DNA of 64,000 nucleotides from Actinomadura montaniterrae (GCF_008923365.1 NZ_WBMR01000019.1:1-64000), one strand, 5' to 3'. Positions 7,703 through 15,843 are shown, counted from the first letter of the stretch. The notes: generated from the sequence alone by a model not told the origin. Translations and numbers: made by a program.

Positions 7703-9018
7703 GACCGCCCCGCGTGCCAGAGCGCCAGGGCGCCGCCGATGTCGTCCGCGTCGGGCTCGTCGTGGCCGCCGAGGTCGGCGATCGTCCATGCGACGCGCAG
7801 GACGCGGTCGAGGCCGCGTGCGCTGAGCGTACCGCGCTGCAGCGACTCGTCCACCATCCGCATTGCCTCGGGGCCGGGCGTGAAGCGGCGTCGTAGCTCC
7901 GGGCCCGGGATCTCGGAGTTGGTGCGCCACGGGGTGCCGGTCAGGCGTTTCAGTGTGCGCTCCCTGGCGAGCATGACCCGGTCGGCCACCACCTTGCTGG
8001 CCTCGGCGAACTCCAGGTCGTAGCGGAGCTCGGCCCTGGTGGCGGGCGCCAGCTCCAGCTTGAGGTCGATGCGATCGAGGAGCGGCCCGGTGACGCGGGT
8101 GCTGTACTTGCGGCGCACTCCGGGGGCGCAGGAGCAGTCGACCTGCTTCGCGGCCGCGCACGGGCACGGGTTGGCCGCGAGGACGAGCGTGAAGCGGGCC
8201 GGGAACCGTGACGTGCCCTCGGCCCGGCTGATGCGCACTTCTCCCTCTTCGAGCGGCTGGCGGAGGGCGTCGAGAGTCCCCGCCATGAACTCGGGAGCTT
8301 CGTCCAGGAACAAGATCCCTCTGTGGGCGAGGGAGACGGCGCCCGGTTGCAGGACCCGGCCCGAGCCGCCGCCGACCATGGACGCCCGGCTGGCGGTGTG
8401 GTGCGGTGCGTGGAAGGGCGGCTGGGTGATCAGCGGCTGGCCGGGCGGGAGTGTCCCGGCGACCGAGTGGATGGCGGTGACCTCGAGCGCGGAGTCGGGC
8501 TCCAGCGGCGGCATCAGTGTCGGCAGCCGTTCGGCCAGCATGGTCTTCCCGCAGCCCGGCGGCCCGGTGAAGTACAGATGGTGCCCGCCCGCGGCGCTGA
8601 TCTCCAGGGCGCGCCGCGCCTCCGCCTGGCCCCGGACGTCGGCCAGGTCGAGATCGGCCGGGACGTCGGGCCGCCGGATCGCCGCCCCGTCGGCGGCCAC
8701 CGACTTGTCGTCGGGCTCCGCCTCCTCGATGGGCGGCGGCTCGTCTCGCAGGATGCACAGCAGCCCGCGCAGCGTCGCGGCGGAGACCACCTCCACTCCG
8801 GGCACGAGTTCGGCCTCGGCGGCGTTCGCCCGCGGGACGACGACGGTGCGGCAGCCGTAGTTGGCGGCGGCCAGGACCGCGGGCAGCACGCCCTGGATGG
8901 GCCGGAGCCGGCCGTCCAGGCCGAGCTCGCCGATCAGCACCAGCCCCGCGCACGACCGCGCAGGGACGACCTCGGCCGCCGCGAGCAACGCCACGGCTAT
9001 GGCCACTGCGATAGTCAA
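7699..9018 (-). pseudogene. comM: comM (YifB-type Mg-chelatase-like ATPase), 3' part, separated by prophage
   Basis: The frame begins mid-protein with AIAVALLAAAEVVP and runs through the rest of the family: the LonC-like half, then the AAA+ Mg-chelatase domain with Walker A GPPGCGKTM, sensor region GILFLDEAPEF, AANPCPCA and the Cys-containing CSCAPGVRRKYSTRVTGPLLDRIDL. ComM is a hexameric helicase that promotes branch migration during natural transformation. Host sequence ends at about 9006; the last four codons (TTG start at 9018 plus three) are phage DNA, with an in-frame TAA five codons upstream of that TTG. The missing N-terminal 82 residues are at 52309-52556. Any product made from the TTG would lack that strand-rich domain and is unlikely to work. 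Confidence 0.93.
9001..9006. other. Left attachment junction (attL core)
   Basis: Host comM codons end here. The left sequence GGCCAC and the right-end sequence CGCGAC (52305-52310) share GC and AC. Joining left bases up to 9006 to right bases from 52311 (or the same with GC as core) gives F-D-V-A-I-A-V in frame. A 2-bp shared core fits the crossover dinucleotide of large serine integrases. Confidence 0.8.
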
Positions 9019-9037
9019 GTTATGGCATGCTTAACCC

Positions 9038-10549
9038 ATGCTTCAGCCACGCGAGTATGTCCTCTACCTGCGTAAAAGCAAGGGGCGGGCGGGCATCGCC
9101 CGGCAGCGGCGCGAGACCACCAAGCACATCGAGGACATCGGCGGCCGGATCGTCACCGAGTTCATCGACGAGGACACCACCGCCTACGCCAAGCCGGGCC
9201 AGCACGCCCAGCGCGACGACTACGCCCGCATGCTCGCGTTCCTGCGCGCCGACCAGCGGCGCGCGCCCTTGGGCGTCGCCGCCTGGCATACCGACAGACT
9301 GAACAGGTCAACGGCGGACGCCGATGAACTGATCGCGCTCGCCGCCGCCGGCGGGCACATCGTCGAGACCAAGGGCGCAGGGACGTATGACCTGTCGACG
9401 GCCACCGGGCGCAAGCGGTTCCGCCAGGACGCGGTCGACGCGGCATACGAAGTCGACCACATGACCGAGCGGATCGAGTCGGCGAAGCTGGAGGCCGTCG
9501 CCGAAGGCGCGTGGCTCGGCGGCCGGCGCCCGTTCGGCTTCAAGAAGGACGGGGAACGACACAAGCGGACCGAGGCCGCGGCGGTCGACGCCGGCACGAA
9601 CGCCGTGCTCGCCGGGGTGTCGGTGAACCAGGTGGCGCGTGAATGGCGGGCGGCCGGGCTGACCGGCACCTCGGGCGGGGAGCTGTCGGAGGTGGTGGTC
9701 CGGCGGATCCTGCTGCGTCCCCGCAACGCCGGGTTGATGGTGCATCGCGGGAAGGTCGTCGGCCGGGCCCGGTGGCTGCCCGTGCTGTGCGCCGCGGAGT
9801 ACCGGCCGCCGAAGGGCACACCGCTGGACGCCGAGACGGAAGAGGCGTGGCGGACGGCGGCGGAGGAGAAGCATCGTGCGCTGGTGGCGCTGCTGACCGA
9901 CCCGGCCCGGACCACGACGCCCGGCCCGGAGCGCAGGTGGTTCGGCAGCGGACAGTACCGATGCGGGTACCCCCTGGACGGCGGCGAGTGTCAGCGGCCG
10001 GTCCGGATCGGGACCGGCTCGGGCGCGACGACCGGGACGCGGCCGGTGTACCGCTGCTCGGGAGAGGACCGGCATGTCGTGCGGGACGCGGTGCTCCTGG
10101 ACGCGCACGTCCAGGAGCGGATTGTGGCGCGCCTTCAGCGGCCCGACGCGGCGGACCTGCTGCACGGCGATCGGAGCGACGAGGCGCCCAAGCTGCGAAT
10201 CGAGCTGGCGGCGCTGAATGGACGACTCAACGAGCTGGAGGAGGCGTTCACCGACGGCGACCTCAGCCGCGAGGCCCTCAAGCGCGGCAAGGAGAAGCTG
10301 CGGACGCAGGTGGAGGAGCTGGAGGAGCGCCTCGCCGCGTGTGTGTCGGTGAGCGCGCTGGAGGGGCTCGCGGGCGAGCCGGACGCGGCCGGACGCTGGG
10401 AGGAGTTGGATCTGCATCGGCAGCGCGCCGTCCTGGCGGCCCTGCTGAAGGTCACGATCCTCCCGGCCCCGAAGGGGCGCCCGAAGGGGCACCGCCCCGG
10501 GGGCCGGTACTTCCATCCCGAGGCGGTGCGGCTGGAGTGGCTGGGATAG
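9038..10549 (+). CDS. int: Large serine recombinase (phage integrase)
   Basis: 503 residues. The N-terminal resolvase domain begins YVLYLRKSKG, with Ser14 as the likely nucleophile, and continues to GVAAWHTDRLNRS with the catalytic Arg residues. A recombinase domain follows (GRRPFGFKKDG to about residue 240), then a zinc-ribbon-like part with Cys residues near YRCGYP, GGECQRP and YRCSGED. Next is a coiled coil (LAALNGRLNELEEAF, LRTQVEELEERLA) of the kind that controls directionality. The enzyme joins attP to attB through a 2-bp staggered cut. The start is 29 bp inside attL and no ribosome-binding site is visible, so the message may be leaderless. I saw no recombination directionality factor nearby. 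Confidence 0.95.
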   Translation: MLQPREYVLYLRKSKGRAGIARQRRETTKHIEDIGGRIVTEFIDEDTTAYAKPGQHAQRDDYARMLAFLRADQRRAPLGVAAWHTDRLNRSTADADELIALAAAGGHIVETKGAGTYDLSTATGRKRFRQDAVDAAYEVDHMTERIESAKLEAVAEGAWLGGRRPFGFKKDGERHKRTEAAAVDAGTNAVLAGVSVNQVAREWRAAGLTGTSGGELSEVVVRRILLRPRNAGLMVHRGKVVGRARWLPVLCAAEYRPPKGTPLDAETEEAWRTAAEEKHRALVALLTDPARTTTPGPERRWFGSGQYRCGYPLDGGECQRPVRIGTGSGATTGTRPVYRCSGEDRHVVRDAVLLDAHVQERIVARLQRPDAADLLHGDRSDEAPKLRIELAALNGRLNELEEAFTDGDLSREALKRGKEKLRTQVEELEERLAACVSVSALEGLAGEPDAAGRWEELDLHRQRAVLAALLKVTILPAPKGRPKGHRPGGRYFHPEAVRLEWLG

Positions 10550-10554
10550 CCAGC

Positions 10555-11358
10555 TCACACGCAGGCCGACCTGACGCGCAGGACGGGCGGCAGGGCGACG
10601 TTGACCCGGCACAGCGACACCTCGACCAGAGCGGGCCCTGCGTCGCCCGGGCCTGCGGGTGCCTCGCTGGGGATGCGTGCCGGCGGCTGGTCGGCGGGAG
10701 GCGGCGCGGCATCGTCCGGCGGCTGCTCCTGGACCGGCACGGACGAGCTGGACGGCGCAGGCGTGGTCGCCGACGGGGTTGACGCCGAGACCTCCGGTGT
10801 CGGCATCGTCCCCGACGGGCTCGGGCTCGCCGACGGCGACATTGACGGCGAGGCGGTGCCGGACGGGGTGGTGCTCGGCGTCGGGCTCGGGGAGGGCGAG
10901 GGGGATCGCGAGGCCTTCGGCCGCGTACTGGTGGGTGCGGGCGTCGCCCGGCTCGGCGACGGTGGTGCGGGGCTGGTCGCGTGCGGCCGGTGGTGATCGG
11001 GACTCGCGTCCATCATCGGCAGCGTGACCGGCAGCGTCACCAGCGCGACGCCTCCGGTCACCGTCGCCGCGGTCAGCAGCAGGTGGTTCCGGGCGTGGTG
11101 GGCGACGGACGCGAGGGCGCTGCCCACGGCGCCGACGACCGCCAGGACGGCAGCGGGTGGTGGGAACCAGCGCTTGAGCGCACGCTGTACGGCGCTCTCT
11201 TGGGAGCGTTCCACGGCTTCGATGGCGGCGGTGATGGCGTGCAGGTCGGCGTCGGCTTCGGCCAGCGCGCGGGCGGCGCGCTCCTGGTTTCGGCGGGCCC
11301 TTTCCCTCAACTCCCGTAGTTCATCAAGGTCGGCGTGGTCTCCGTCCGGTTGAGTCAT
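10555..11358 (-). CDS. Membrane protein with coiled coil and Pro/Ser/Thr-rich region
   Basis: 267 residues. Residues 1-60 are charged and predicted coiled coil (DELRELRERARRNQERAARA). Residues about 65-115 are hydrophobic, with one or two membrane spans (PPPAAVLAVVGAVGSALASV, LLLTAATVTGGVALVTLPV). From about 120 there is a long Ser/Pro/Thr-rich low-complexity stretch (SPSPSPSPTPS), then a short end with two Cys. I do not recognise the family. It sits between integrase and repressor, a place where lysogeny-expressed genes are common, and the stop faces the integrase stop five bases away. It could be a cell-surface protein made in the lysogen. Confidence 0.7.
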   Translation of the reverse strand: MTQPDGDHADLDELRELRERARRNQERAARALAEADADLHAITAAIEAVERSQESAVQRALKRWFPPPAAVLAVVGAVGSALASVAHHARNHLLLTAATVTGGVALVTLPVTLPMMDASPDHHRPHATSPAPPSPSRATPAPTSTRPKASRSPSPSPSPTPSTTPSGTASPSMSPSASPSPSGTMPTPEVSASTPSATTPAPSSSSVPVQEQPPDDAAPPPADQPPARIPSEAPAGPGDAGPALVEVSLCRVNVALPPVLRVRSACV

Positions 11359-11445
11359 GCGCGCCCCCCGTGGGCTACGACGTCGTTGTCTGCGCGAGTG
11401 CCCCGGTATCTTGCGTCGGGCGAGGTTACGGGGAGATCACGTTAA

Positions 11446-11504
11446 GGTCACATGACCACAAGCGGTCACTGTCCGATTGCAGTGGGTTAGTGAGTTTCGC
11501 GAAG
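11446..11504. promoter_or_regulatory. Regulatory palindromes upstream of the membrane-protein gene
   Basis: GGTCA-CA-TGACC (11446-11457) and TTTCGCGAAG (11495-11504) lie in the 166-bp gap between the membrane-protein start and the repressor stop. The second matches the core of the operators at 12036-12055, so this gene may be under repressor control. Confidence 0.5.
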
Positions 11505-11524
11505 CATCCGATTCGCTGAAACTT

Positions 11525-12031
11525 TCAACCGGCCCGGCTCGCTCCGGGGTCCGTGCGGCCGAGCAGGCGCGCCAGCTCGGCGGCGATCTGCCGCTGCTCC
11601 TCGGCGTTGTCGTCCAAGCGCTTGGACAGTTCGGCGATCCGCTGATCGTGATCCTCCGGAAGGCCGGCGAGCGCGGCAGGCGTGACGGTCGCCTGCGCGC
11701 TGTCGGAGAGGGTCAGCGAATCGTGGGCGGTCCGGCCGAGCGGCTCGCCCAGCAATAAGCGGAGTTCGTCGGCGACGTCCGAACGGCCGGCCTCGACCAT
11801 CTGCTCAGGTCGGACGCCCGCGACCTCGGCCATCCGCGCGACCGTCTGTACACCCCGGTCGGAGTCCATTGCGCCCGCGCGTCCGTCAACGATCTGCCGC
11901 CAGCGGGTGCCGGAGATCCCGGCCCGCTTGGCGGCCTCGTTCTGCGAGATCGCCGGGCGCTGGCGATCTCGCTCCTCGTCGATGAGCCGCCCCCATAGGG
12001 GCGTGTCCGTGGGAGCGTCCATGCGCGCCAT
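11525..12031 (-). CDS. Phage repressor candidate with helix-turn-helix
   Basis: 168 residues. An HTH is visible near the N-terminus (ISQNEAAKRAGISGTRWRQIVDGR), followed by VARMAEVAGVRPEQMVEAGR. A C-terminal coiled coil follows (DQRIAELSKRLDDNAEEQRQIAAELARLL), probably for dimerisation. Divergent transcription from a Cro-like gene with clustered palindromes between them is the layout of a lysis-lysogeny switch, so I call it the immunity repressor by context. No self-cleavage (LexA/S24) domain is present, so RecA-triggered cleavage is unlikely. Two ATG starts (12031, 12022) are possible and neither has a clear ribosome-binding site. Confidence 0.75.
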   Translation of the reverse strand: MARMDAPTDTPLWGRLIDEERDRQRPAISQNEAAKRAGISGTRWRQIVDGRAGAMDSDRGVQTVARMAEVAGVRPEQMVEAGRSDVADELRLLLGEPLGRTAHDSLTLSDSAQATVTPAALAGLPEDHDQRIAELSKRLDDNAEEQRQIAAELARLLGRTDPGASRAG

Positions 12032-12035
12032 TGTT

Positions 12036-12176
12036 CTTCGCGAAGCTTCGCGAAGTCCAGCGAAGTGGCGCGATCCACATCAGTTCCTTGCTTCCAGGTA
12101 AGAAGCTTCGCAAGGGTGTTCGAGAAGGTTGGCGAGAACCTTCGCGCAGGGGCTTGACCTTCGCGAAGGTTCTCGC
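12036..12176. promoter_or_regulatory. Operator array of the immunity switch
   Basis: Sites with the core CTTCGCGAAG: perfect palindromes at 12036-12045 and 12046-12055, a half-site at 12061-12065, a degenerate CTTCGCAAGG at 12106-12115, and a perfect 14-bp ACCTTCGCGAAGGT at 12157-12170. Two 15-bp arms (GCGAGAACCTTCGCG, 12132-12146; CGCGAAGGTTCTCGC, 12162-12176) face each other across 15 bp. TTGACC at 12154-12159 could be the -35 of the rightward promoter and overlaps the strongest site, so binding would block it. Confidence 0.75.
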
Positions 12177-12190
12177 GTACCTTCGCAGTC

Positions 12191-12409
12191 ATGCGAATCA
12201 CCCTCAACCAGGACCCCGAGGCGGTCACCAAGGCCCGCGAGGACGCGGGGCTGAGCAAGACCGCCCTCGCCAAGGCCGTGGGGCGGTCGCTGTCGCTCAT
12301 CAGCGAGATCGAGGGCGGCACCCGCAACGCCAAGCCGGACCTGCTGGAGCGGATCGCCGACGAGACCCACGTGCCGGTCGAGCGGCTGATGGCGCGGGAC
12401 GTGGCCTGA
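12191..12409 (+). CDS. Cro-like XRE-family DNA-binding protein
   Basis: 72 residues, almost entirely an XRE helix-turn-helix: AVTKAREDAGLSKTALAKAV, then SLSLISEIEGGTRNAKPDLLERIAD. Small size and divergence from the repressor suggest a Cro or early activator role. The ATG lies about 10 bases after a possible -10 (TACCTT, 12177-12182), so the transcript has almost no leader. It begins a long run of overlapping early genes. Confidence 0.8.
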   Translation: MRITLNQDPEAVTKAREDAGLSKTALAKAVGRSLSLISEIEGGTRNAKPDLLERIADETHVPVERLMARDVA

Positions 12410-12495
12410 TGGCCGGCGAGTGGCTCTGCCCGATCTGCGGGCACGCGAACCCGGCCGAGCTGGTCGTCTGCGAGAACACGGCGGACCACGACTGA
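12409..12495 (+). CDS. 28-residue zinc-ribbon-like peptide
   Basis: A tiny gene whose ATG overlaps the stop of the Cro-like gene (TGATG) and whose end overlaps the next start. The product has CPICGHANPAELVVCENT, a CxxC pair plus a third Cys and His residues, resembling half of a zinc ribbon. Function unknown; tight coupling on both sides argues that it is translated. Confidence 0.55.
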   Translation: MAGEWLCPICGHANPAELVVCENTADHD

Positions 12496-12635
12496 TGGAG
12501 ATCTCCGAGGAGGCGCGCCGGTTCGCCGAGACCGCCCCGCCGCTGACCGACCAGCAGAAGGCGGCCATCCGCCAGGCATTCACCCCGCCGCCGAAGGCGC
12601 TGCGCCCCAAGACCGCCGCGAAGAAGGCCGCCTGA
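12495..12635 (+). CDS. Hypothetical small basic protein
   Basis: 46 residues, from an ATG sharing its A with the previous stop. The first half is acidic (MEISEEARRFAETAPPL) and the end is Lys/Ala-rich (LRPKTAAKKAA). No recognisable domain. The coupling to its neighbour supports it as a real early gene. Confidence 0.5.
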   Translation: MEISEEARRFAETAPPLTDQQKAAIRQAFTPPPKALRPKTAAKKAA

Positions 12636-12723
12636 CCCACGAACGCAGTTCGGGCCCGCCGGATGCGACCCGACGAGCCCGTACGGCCCCACCCGAGAAC
12701 CCAGAGACAGGAGAGCGGGACCG

Positions 12724-12963
12724 ATGAGCACCATCATTCCCGAAGAGGCGCCCGACACGCCACGCCGCCACCTGCTGACGCTGGCGCACCGCGCCCTCGG
12801 CTTCCCGAACATGTCCGTCGAGGACGAGGTCGCGCTCGCCTCCACGATCGGCGACCGCAAGGAGCGGGGGATCGTCTTCGACGCCCTGTGCAGCGCGCTG
12901 GCCCGGGGCGACCAGGAGAAGGCGGACGGCCAGCTCGCGAAGCTGACGGCGGTGGCCCGATGA
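12724..12963 (+). CDS. Hypothetical early protein
   Basis: 79 residues from ATG with AGGAGAG nine bases upstream, a good ribosome-binding site after an 88-bp gap. The sequence is mostly helical (RHLLTLAHRALGFPN, FDALCSALARGDQEKADGQL). No family recognised. It overlaps the next gene by ATGA. Confidence 0.65.
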   Translation: MSTIIPEEAPDTPRRHLLTLAHRALGFPNMSVEDEVALASTIGDRKERGIVFDALCSALARGDQEKADGQLAKLTAVAR

Positions 12964-13364
12964 CCCCGGCCGAGGAGCTGCGCGCCGCCGAGGCAAAGGT
13001 ACGCGAGACCGCGAGCAAGGCCACGCCCGGCCCCTGGGTCGCGGACGGCCTCGAGATCAGCGGGGAGGTCACCGATCCGGACGCGGACATGTACGCCAGA
13101 TGGGTTGCCGAGTCTCTGGATGACAATGATCCGGACCATGGCTGCGACAACGCCGCGTGGATCGCACTGGCCTCCCCGGCGCTCGCCGAGCCCCTCGCGG
13201 GCCTGCTGAAGAGCGCAGGCAACGACCTGTCCGGCGCGGAAGCCGCCGCCGCCAAGCTGACCCATCTCGGCGAGGGCTTCGACCCCGTCGAGTTCTGCGA
13301 CGAGCCCGCTTCGGTCCGCCGCGCCCTTGACGTCGCCCGAGCGATCAACGGGAGCACCCGTTGA
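12960..13364 (+). CDS. Hypothetical early protein (Ea22-like arrangement)
   Basis: 134 residues from ATG overlapping the previous stop. The start resembles the ASKATPGPWVADG segment found in many phage early proteins of unknown function (loosely Ea22-like), followed by CDNAAWIALASPALAEPLA. No catalytic motif. The stop overlaps a TTG start of the next gene. Confidence 0.65.
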   Translation: MTPAEELRAAEAKVRETASKATPGPWVADGLEISGEVTDPDADMYARWVAESLDDNDPDHGCDNAAWIALASPALAEPLAGLLKSAGNDLSGAEAAAAKLTHLGEGFDPVEFCDEPASVRRALDVARAINGSTR

Positions 13365-13672
13365 TCGCCCCGACGCTGGCCCGCCCCACCGGCCACGCGC
13401 TCGCCGACCGGCTGGAGCAGCTCGGCCACCTCTACAACACCGGCCTCACGCCCGAGGAGGAGATCTACGCCGAGGTGGACGCCCTGGCGTCCGGGCTCGA
13501 CGAGCGCCAGCGCGCCGACTGGTTCGAGGAGCTGTGCGCGCAGCTCCAGGTGCGCGACGGCGAGGTGGAGCTGTCCGCGCTGCCGCCCGAAGAGCGCGAC
13601 CCGGACCGGGTGGAGGCGGACGCCCGCGCCCGCGTGGACGAGGCGATCGCGCACCTGGCGGGGTGGGCGTGA
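13361..13672 (+). CDS. Hypothetical early protein
   Basis: 103 residues, apparently starting at TTG 13361 that overlaps the previous stop (TTGA). It is helical and acidic (LEQLGHLYNTGLTPEEEIYAEV, RQRADWFEELCAQLQ). No domain recognised. Its stop overlaps the ATG of the next gene. Confidence 0.6.
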   Translation: MIAPTLARPTGHALADRLEQLGHLYNTGLTPEEEIYAEVDALASGLDERQRADWFEELCAQLQVRDGEVELSALPPEERDPDRVEADARARVDEAIAHLAGWA

Positions 13673-14046
13673 TGTTCCGCCCGCGCTCCTACCTTACTCC
13701 GGCGCACCGGGCCGCCCTGCGCCAGGGCGACGACCGGCTCATCGCCGATCTGAAAGCCGCCGCCCCGGGGTTGAGGCCCGGGGCGGCGGGGGCCGAACCG
13801 ACTCGGAAGGACCCGGCCATGACCATTATCCGCCGCAAGGCGTTCGAAGTGCGCGCCGGTGACGTGATCCTCACCGACCCCGACCACCCCGACCGGGACG
13901 TCCGCTGGCGCGCCAAGGCGCCCGCCAAGCGCACCGCGTCCGACCGCACGCTCATCGACTGCACGGACCTCGCCGACGGGCGCGACGTCCTGGCCGTGTT
14001 CGTCAGCCTGGACGAGGTCTCCGTCGAGCCGGCGGGGGTGCGGTGA
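13672..14046 (+). CDS. Hypothetical early protein, possibly two cistrons
   Basis: One open frame of 124 residues. It may be two genes read in the same frame: a short first part (MFRPRSYLTPAHRAALRQG...) and a second starting at ATG 13819 (MTIIRRKAFEVRAGDVILTD), which has AAGGACC before it and looks like a compact beta-rich domain ending EVSVEPAGVR. A perfect 13-bp hairpin (13757-13789) sits between the two parts. I see nothing to assign a function. Confidence 0.55.
   Translation: MFRPRSYLTPAHRAALRQGDDRLIADLKAAAPGLRPGAAGAEPTRKDPAMTIIRRKAFEVRAGDVILTDPDHPDRDVRWRAKAPAKRTASDRTLIDCTDLADGRDVLAVFVSLDEVSVEPAGVR
13757..13789. other. Perfect 13-bp GC hairpin inside an early gene
   Basis: CCGCCGCCCCGGG (13757-13769) and CCCGGGGCGGCGG (13777-13789) with a 7-nt loop. 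It is terminator-like but lies inside an open frame 30 bases before an internal ATG (13819). It could be an attenuator or processing site within the early transcript. Confidence 0.5.
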
Positions 14047-14750
14047 TGGCGACGCCCTACTACGAAGGCCATGGCGTCCAGCTCTATCTCGGCGACTGCC
14101 GCGAGGTGCTGCCGACCCTGCCCCGCGAGTCCGTCGACCTGATCGTCACCGACCCCCCGTACGGGAAGAACTGGCAGTCCGGGCGCCGCAAGAACACCCT
14201 CGGCCCGATCGCCCACGACGATGGAACCCTCGACGTCGCCGCATGCATCACGACCGCATGCAAGGTGCTGCGCGACAAGCGGCACCTGTACGTGTTCGGC
14301 CCGGCGGACCTGTCGCCCTGCCCGTTCGGGGCGACCGCCGAACTGATCTGGGACAAGGAGATCCTCGGCGCCGGGGATCTGACGATTCCCTGGGGCCCGC
14401 AGCACGAGCCGATCACCTTCGCCGTGCACATCTCCCGCCCCTCCAACCGAGCCGCCGGGTATGGGCGCCTCGCCGCCCGCCTGCGCAAGGGCTCCGTCCT
14501 GCGGGTGCCCCGCGCGAACTCCGGCGCACTAGAAGACCGGCACAACCCACACCAGTCCGGCAAGCCCGTGCATCTGCTGCGGCAGCTCATCGAGTCGTCG
14601 TCGTGCCTGGGCGAGACCGTCCTCGACCCGTTCGCCGGGCACGGCCCGACACTGATCGCCGCCGCCTTGGAGGGCCGCAACGCGATCGGCGTGGAACTGG
14701 ACGAGGCGTGCGCCGAGCAGGCCGCCAAGCGCCTGGAGGGGCTGGTATGA
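14046..14750 (+). CDS. DNA methyltransferase, beta class (N6-adenine or N4-cytosine)
   Basis: 234 residues. The catalytic motif DPPY is at residues 36-39 (LIVTDPPYGKN) and the SAM-binding motif DPFAGHG at 194-200, so the order is motif IV before motif I, the beta class. DPPY enzymes methylate an exocyclic amino group. HQSGKPVHLLRQLIESSS before the SAM motif is typical. No restriction endonuclease partner is nearby, so this is likely an orphan phage methylase that protects phage DNA or alters host marking. ATG 14046 overlaps the previous stop. Recognition sequence cannot be deduced. Confidence 0.88.
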   Translation: MATPYYEGHGVQLYLGDCREVLPTLPRESVDLIVTDPPYGKNWQSGRRKNTLGPIAHDDGTLDVAACITTACKVLRDKRHLYVFGPADLSPCPFGATAELIWDKEILGAGDLTIPWGPQHEPITFAVHISRPSNRAAGYGRLAARLRKGSVLRVPRANSGALEDRHNPHQSGKPVHLLRQLIESSSCLGETVLDPFAGHGPTLIAAALEGRNAIGVELDEACAEQAAKRLEGLV

Positions 14751-15457
14751 CCCCCATCACCGACCGCCTGTCCGCGCTCGCCGCGCAGATGCGCGAGGAC
14801 GCCCGCCAGGCCGGGATCAACGCCACGCAGGCCCGGCCTGCCGTCGAGAAGACGGCCGCCGACGTCGCCGCCGCCCGCAAGCTGCTCGCCGAGGCGGAGA
14901 AGGCGCACCGCGAGGCGCTCGCCGTCGTCGCCCGGCACGAGCTGGACGGCCAGGAGGCCGCCGACATGGCGGCGAAGCTGGACCGGCTCGCCGCCGAGCA
15001 CCGCACCGCGCCGGAGCTGCCGACGCCGGACGAAGCGGCCGCGGCGGCGGGATGGGGCGAGTGCCCCGTCTGCGATCGGCCCGTGGCGCACAAGGGCGAC
15101 GCCGAATGGACGCACAACGACGACGGCACGCCGATGTGCGAGATGCCATTCAACGTCACCCCAGCGTCCCCGCAGGCCGTCGCCGCCGTCGAGCAGGCCA
15201 CCGGCGAACTCGTCGCCGTCCACGGCCCCGGCGTCACCGCGCCCATGACCGACCGGCTCGCCGCCGAGCGCTTCCCCGGCCCGCGCCACGAGAAGCCCAA
15301 GGAGCGGCCGAGCCTGCGCGAGCGGATCACCCGCCTCACCGGGCCGAACCCCACCGTCGACCCCGACGCCACCCGGCCCGACACCGTGCCGGACGCACTG
15401 CTCGCCGAAGGGCAGCGGCAGGCGCGCCCCGACGACCCAAAGGAGAACGACCGATGA
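14747..15457 (+). CDS. Hypothetical early protein with Cys pair
   Basis: 236 residues from ATG overlapping the methylase stop (ATGA). The first 85 residues are Ala-rich and helical, probably coiled coil (AARKLLAEAEKAHREALAVV). A GECPVCDRPV segment with later WTHNDDGTPMCEM suggests a small zinc-binding fold. The C-terminal part is polar and disordered-looking. No known family. Confidence 0.6.
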   Translation: MTPITDRLSALAAQMREDARQAGINATQARPAVEKTAADVAAARKLLAEAEKAHREALAVVARHELDGQEAADMAAKLDRLAAEHRTAPELPTPDEAAAAAGWGECPVCDRPVAHKGDAEWTHNDDGTPMCEMPFNVTPASPQAVAAVEQATGELVAVHGPGVTAPMTDRLAAERFPGPRHEKPKERPSLRERITRLTGPNPTVDPDATRPDTVPDALLAEGQRQARPDDPKENDR

Positions 15458-15843
15458 GCGAGCCGCTGACCTACGGCGAGCTGCTCGGCAAGCTGACCGA
15501 CGCGGCGGAGGAGATCCACCGCCTCAGGGGCCACGCCGCGACGCAGAACGACCAGATCGACGCGCTGACCCTGAAACTGAACCGGGCGGAGCGTGAGCGG
15601 CAGCACTCGGACGAACTGCTCGTCGGCGCCCACAACGACCTGTGCGAGGCGCTGGACGTCCGCCACCGCCCCCTCCTCGACGTTATCCAACACGCCGCCG
15701 TGGTCCGCGCCGATCGGGACCGGTTCGCCGGGTTCATCGGCCGCCTGCGCGAGCTGGCGTACATGGGCGGCCAGGACGGCGAGAGCGTCCGCCACTACGT
15801 GCAGCAGGCATTCGCCGAGTTCGACAGGGAGGCGAACCGGTGA
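15454..15843 (+). CDS. Hypothetical early coiled-coil protein
   Basis: 129 residues, ATG preceded by AAGGAG at good spacing and overlapping the previous stop. It is largely helical: EEIHRLRGHAATQNDQIDAL, then RDRFAGFIGRLRELAYM. No recognisable domain. The next gene starts at a GTG overlapping its stop. Confidence 0.6.
   Translation: MSEPLTYGELLGKLTDAAEEIHRLRGHAATQNDQIDALTLKLNRAERERQHSDELLVGAHNDLCEALDVRHRPLLDVIQHAAVVRADRDRFAGFIGRLRELAYMGGQDGESVRHYVQQAFAEFDREANR

Noticed and set aside
9038-10549. Integrase as an IS607/transposon-type serine recombinase
   Set aside because: Length, zinc-ribbon and coiled-coil domains and position at a phage att site all fit a large phage serine integrase.
12663-12723. 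Small gene in the gap before 12724
   Set aside because: The open frame is in the wrong phase to the next gene, lacks a ribosome-binding site and looks like random high-GC coding.
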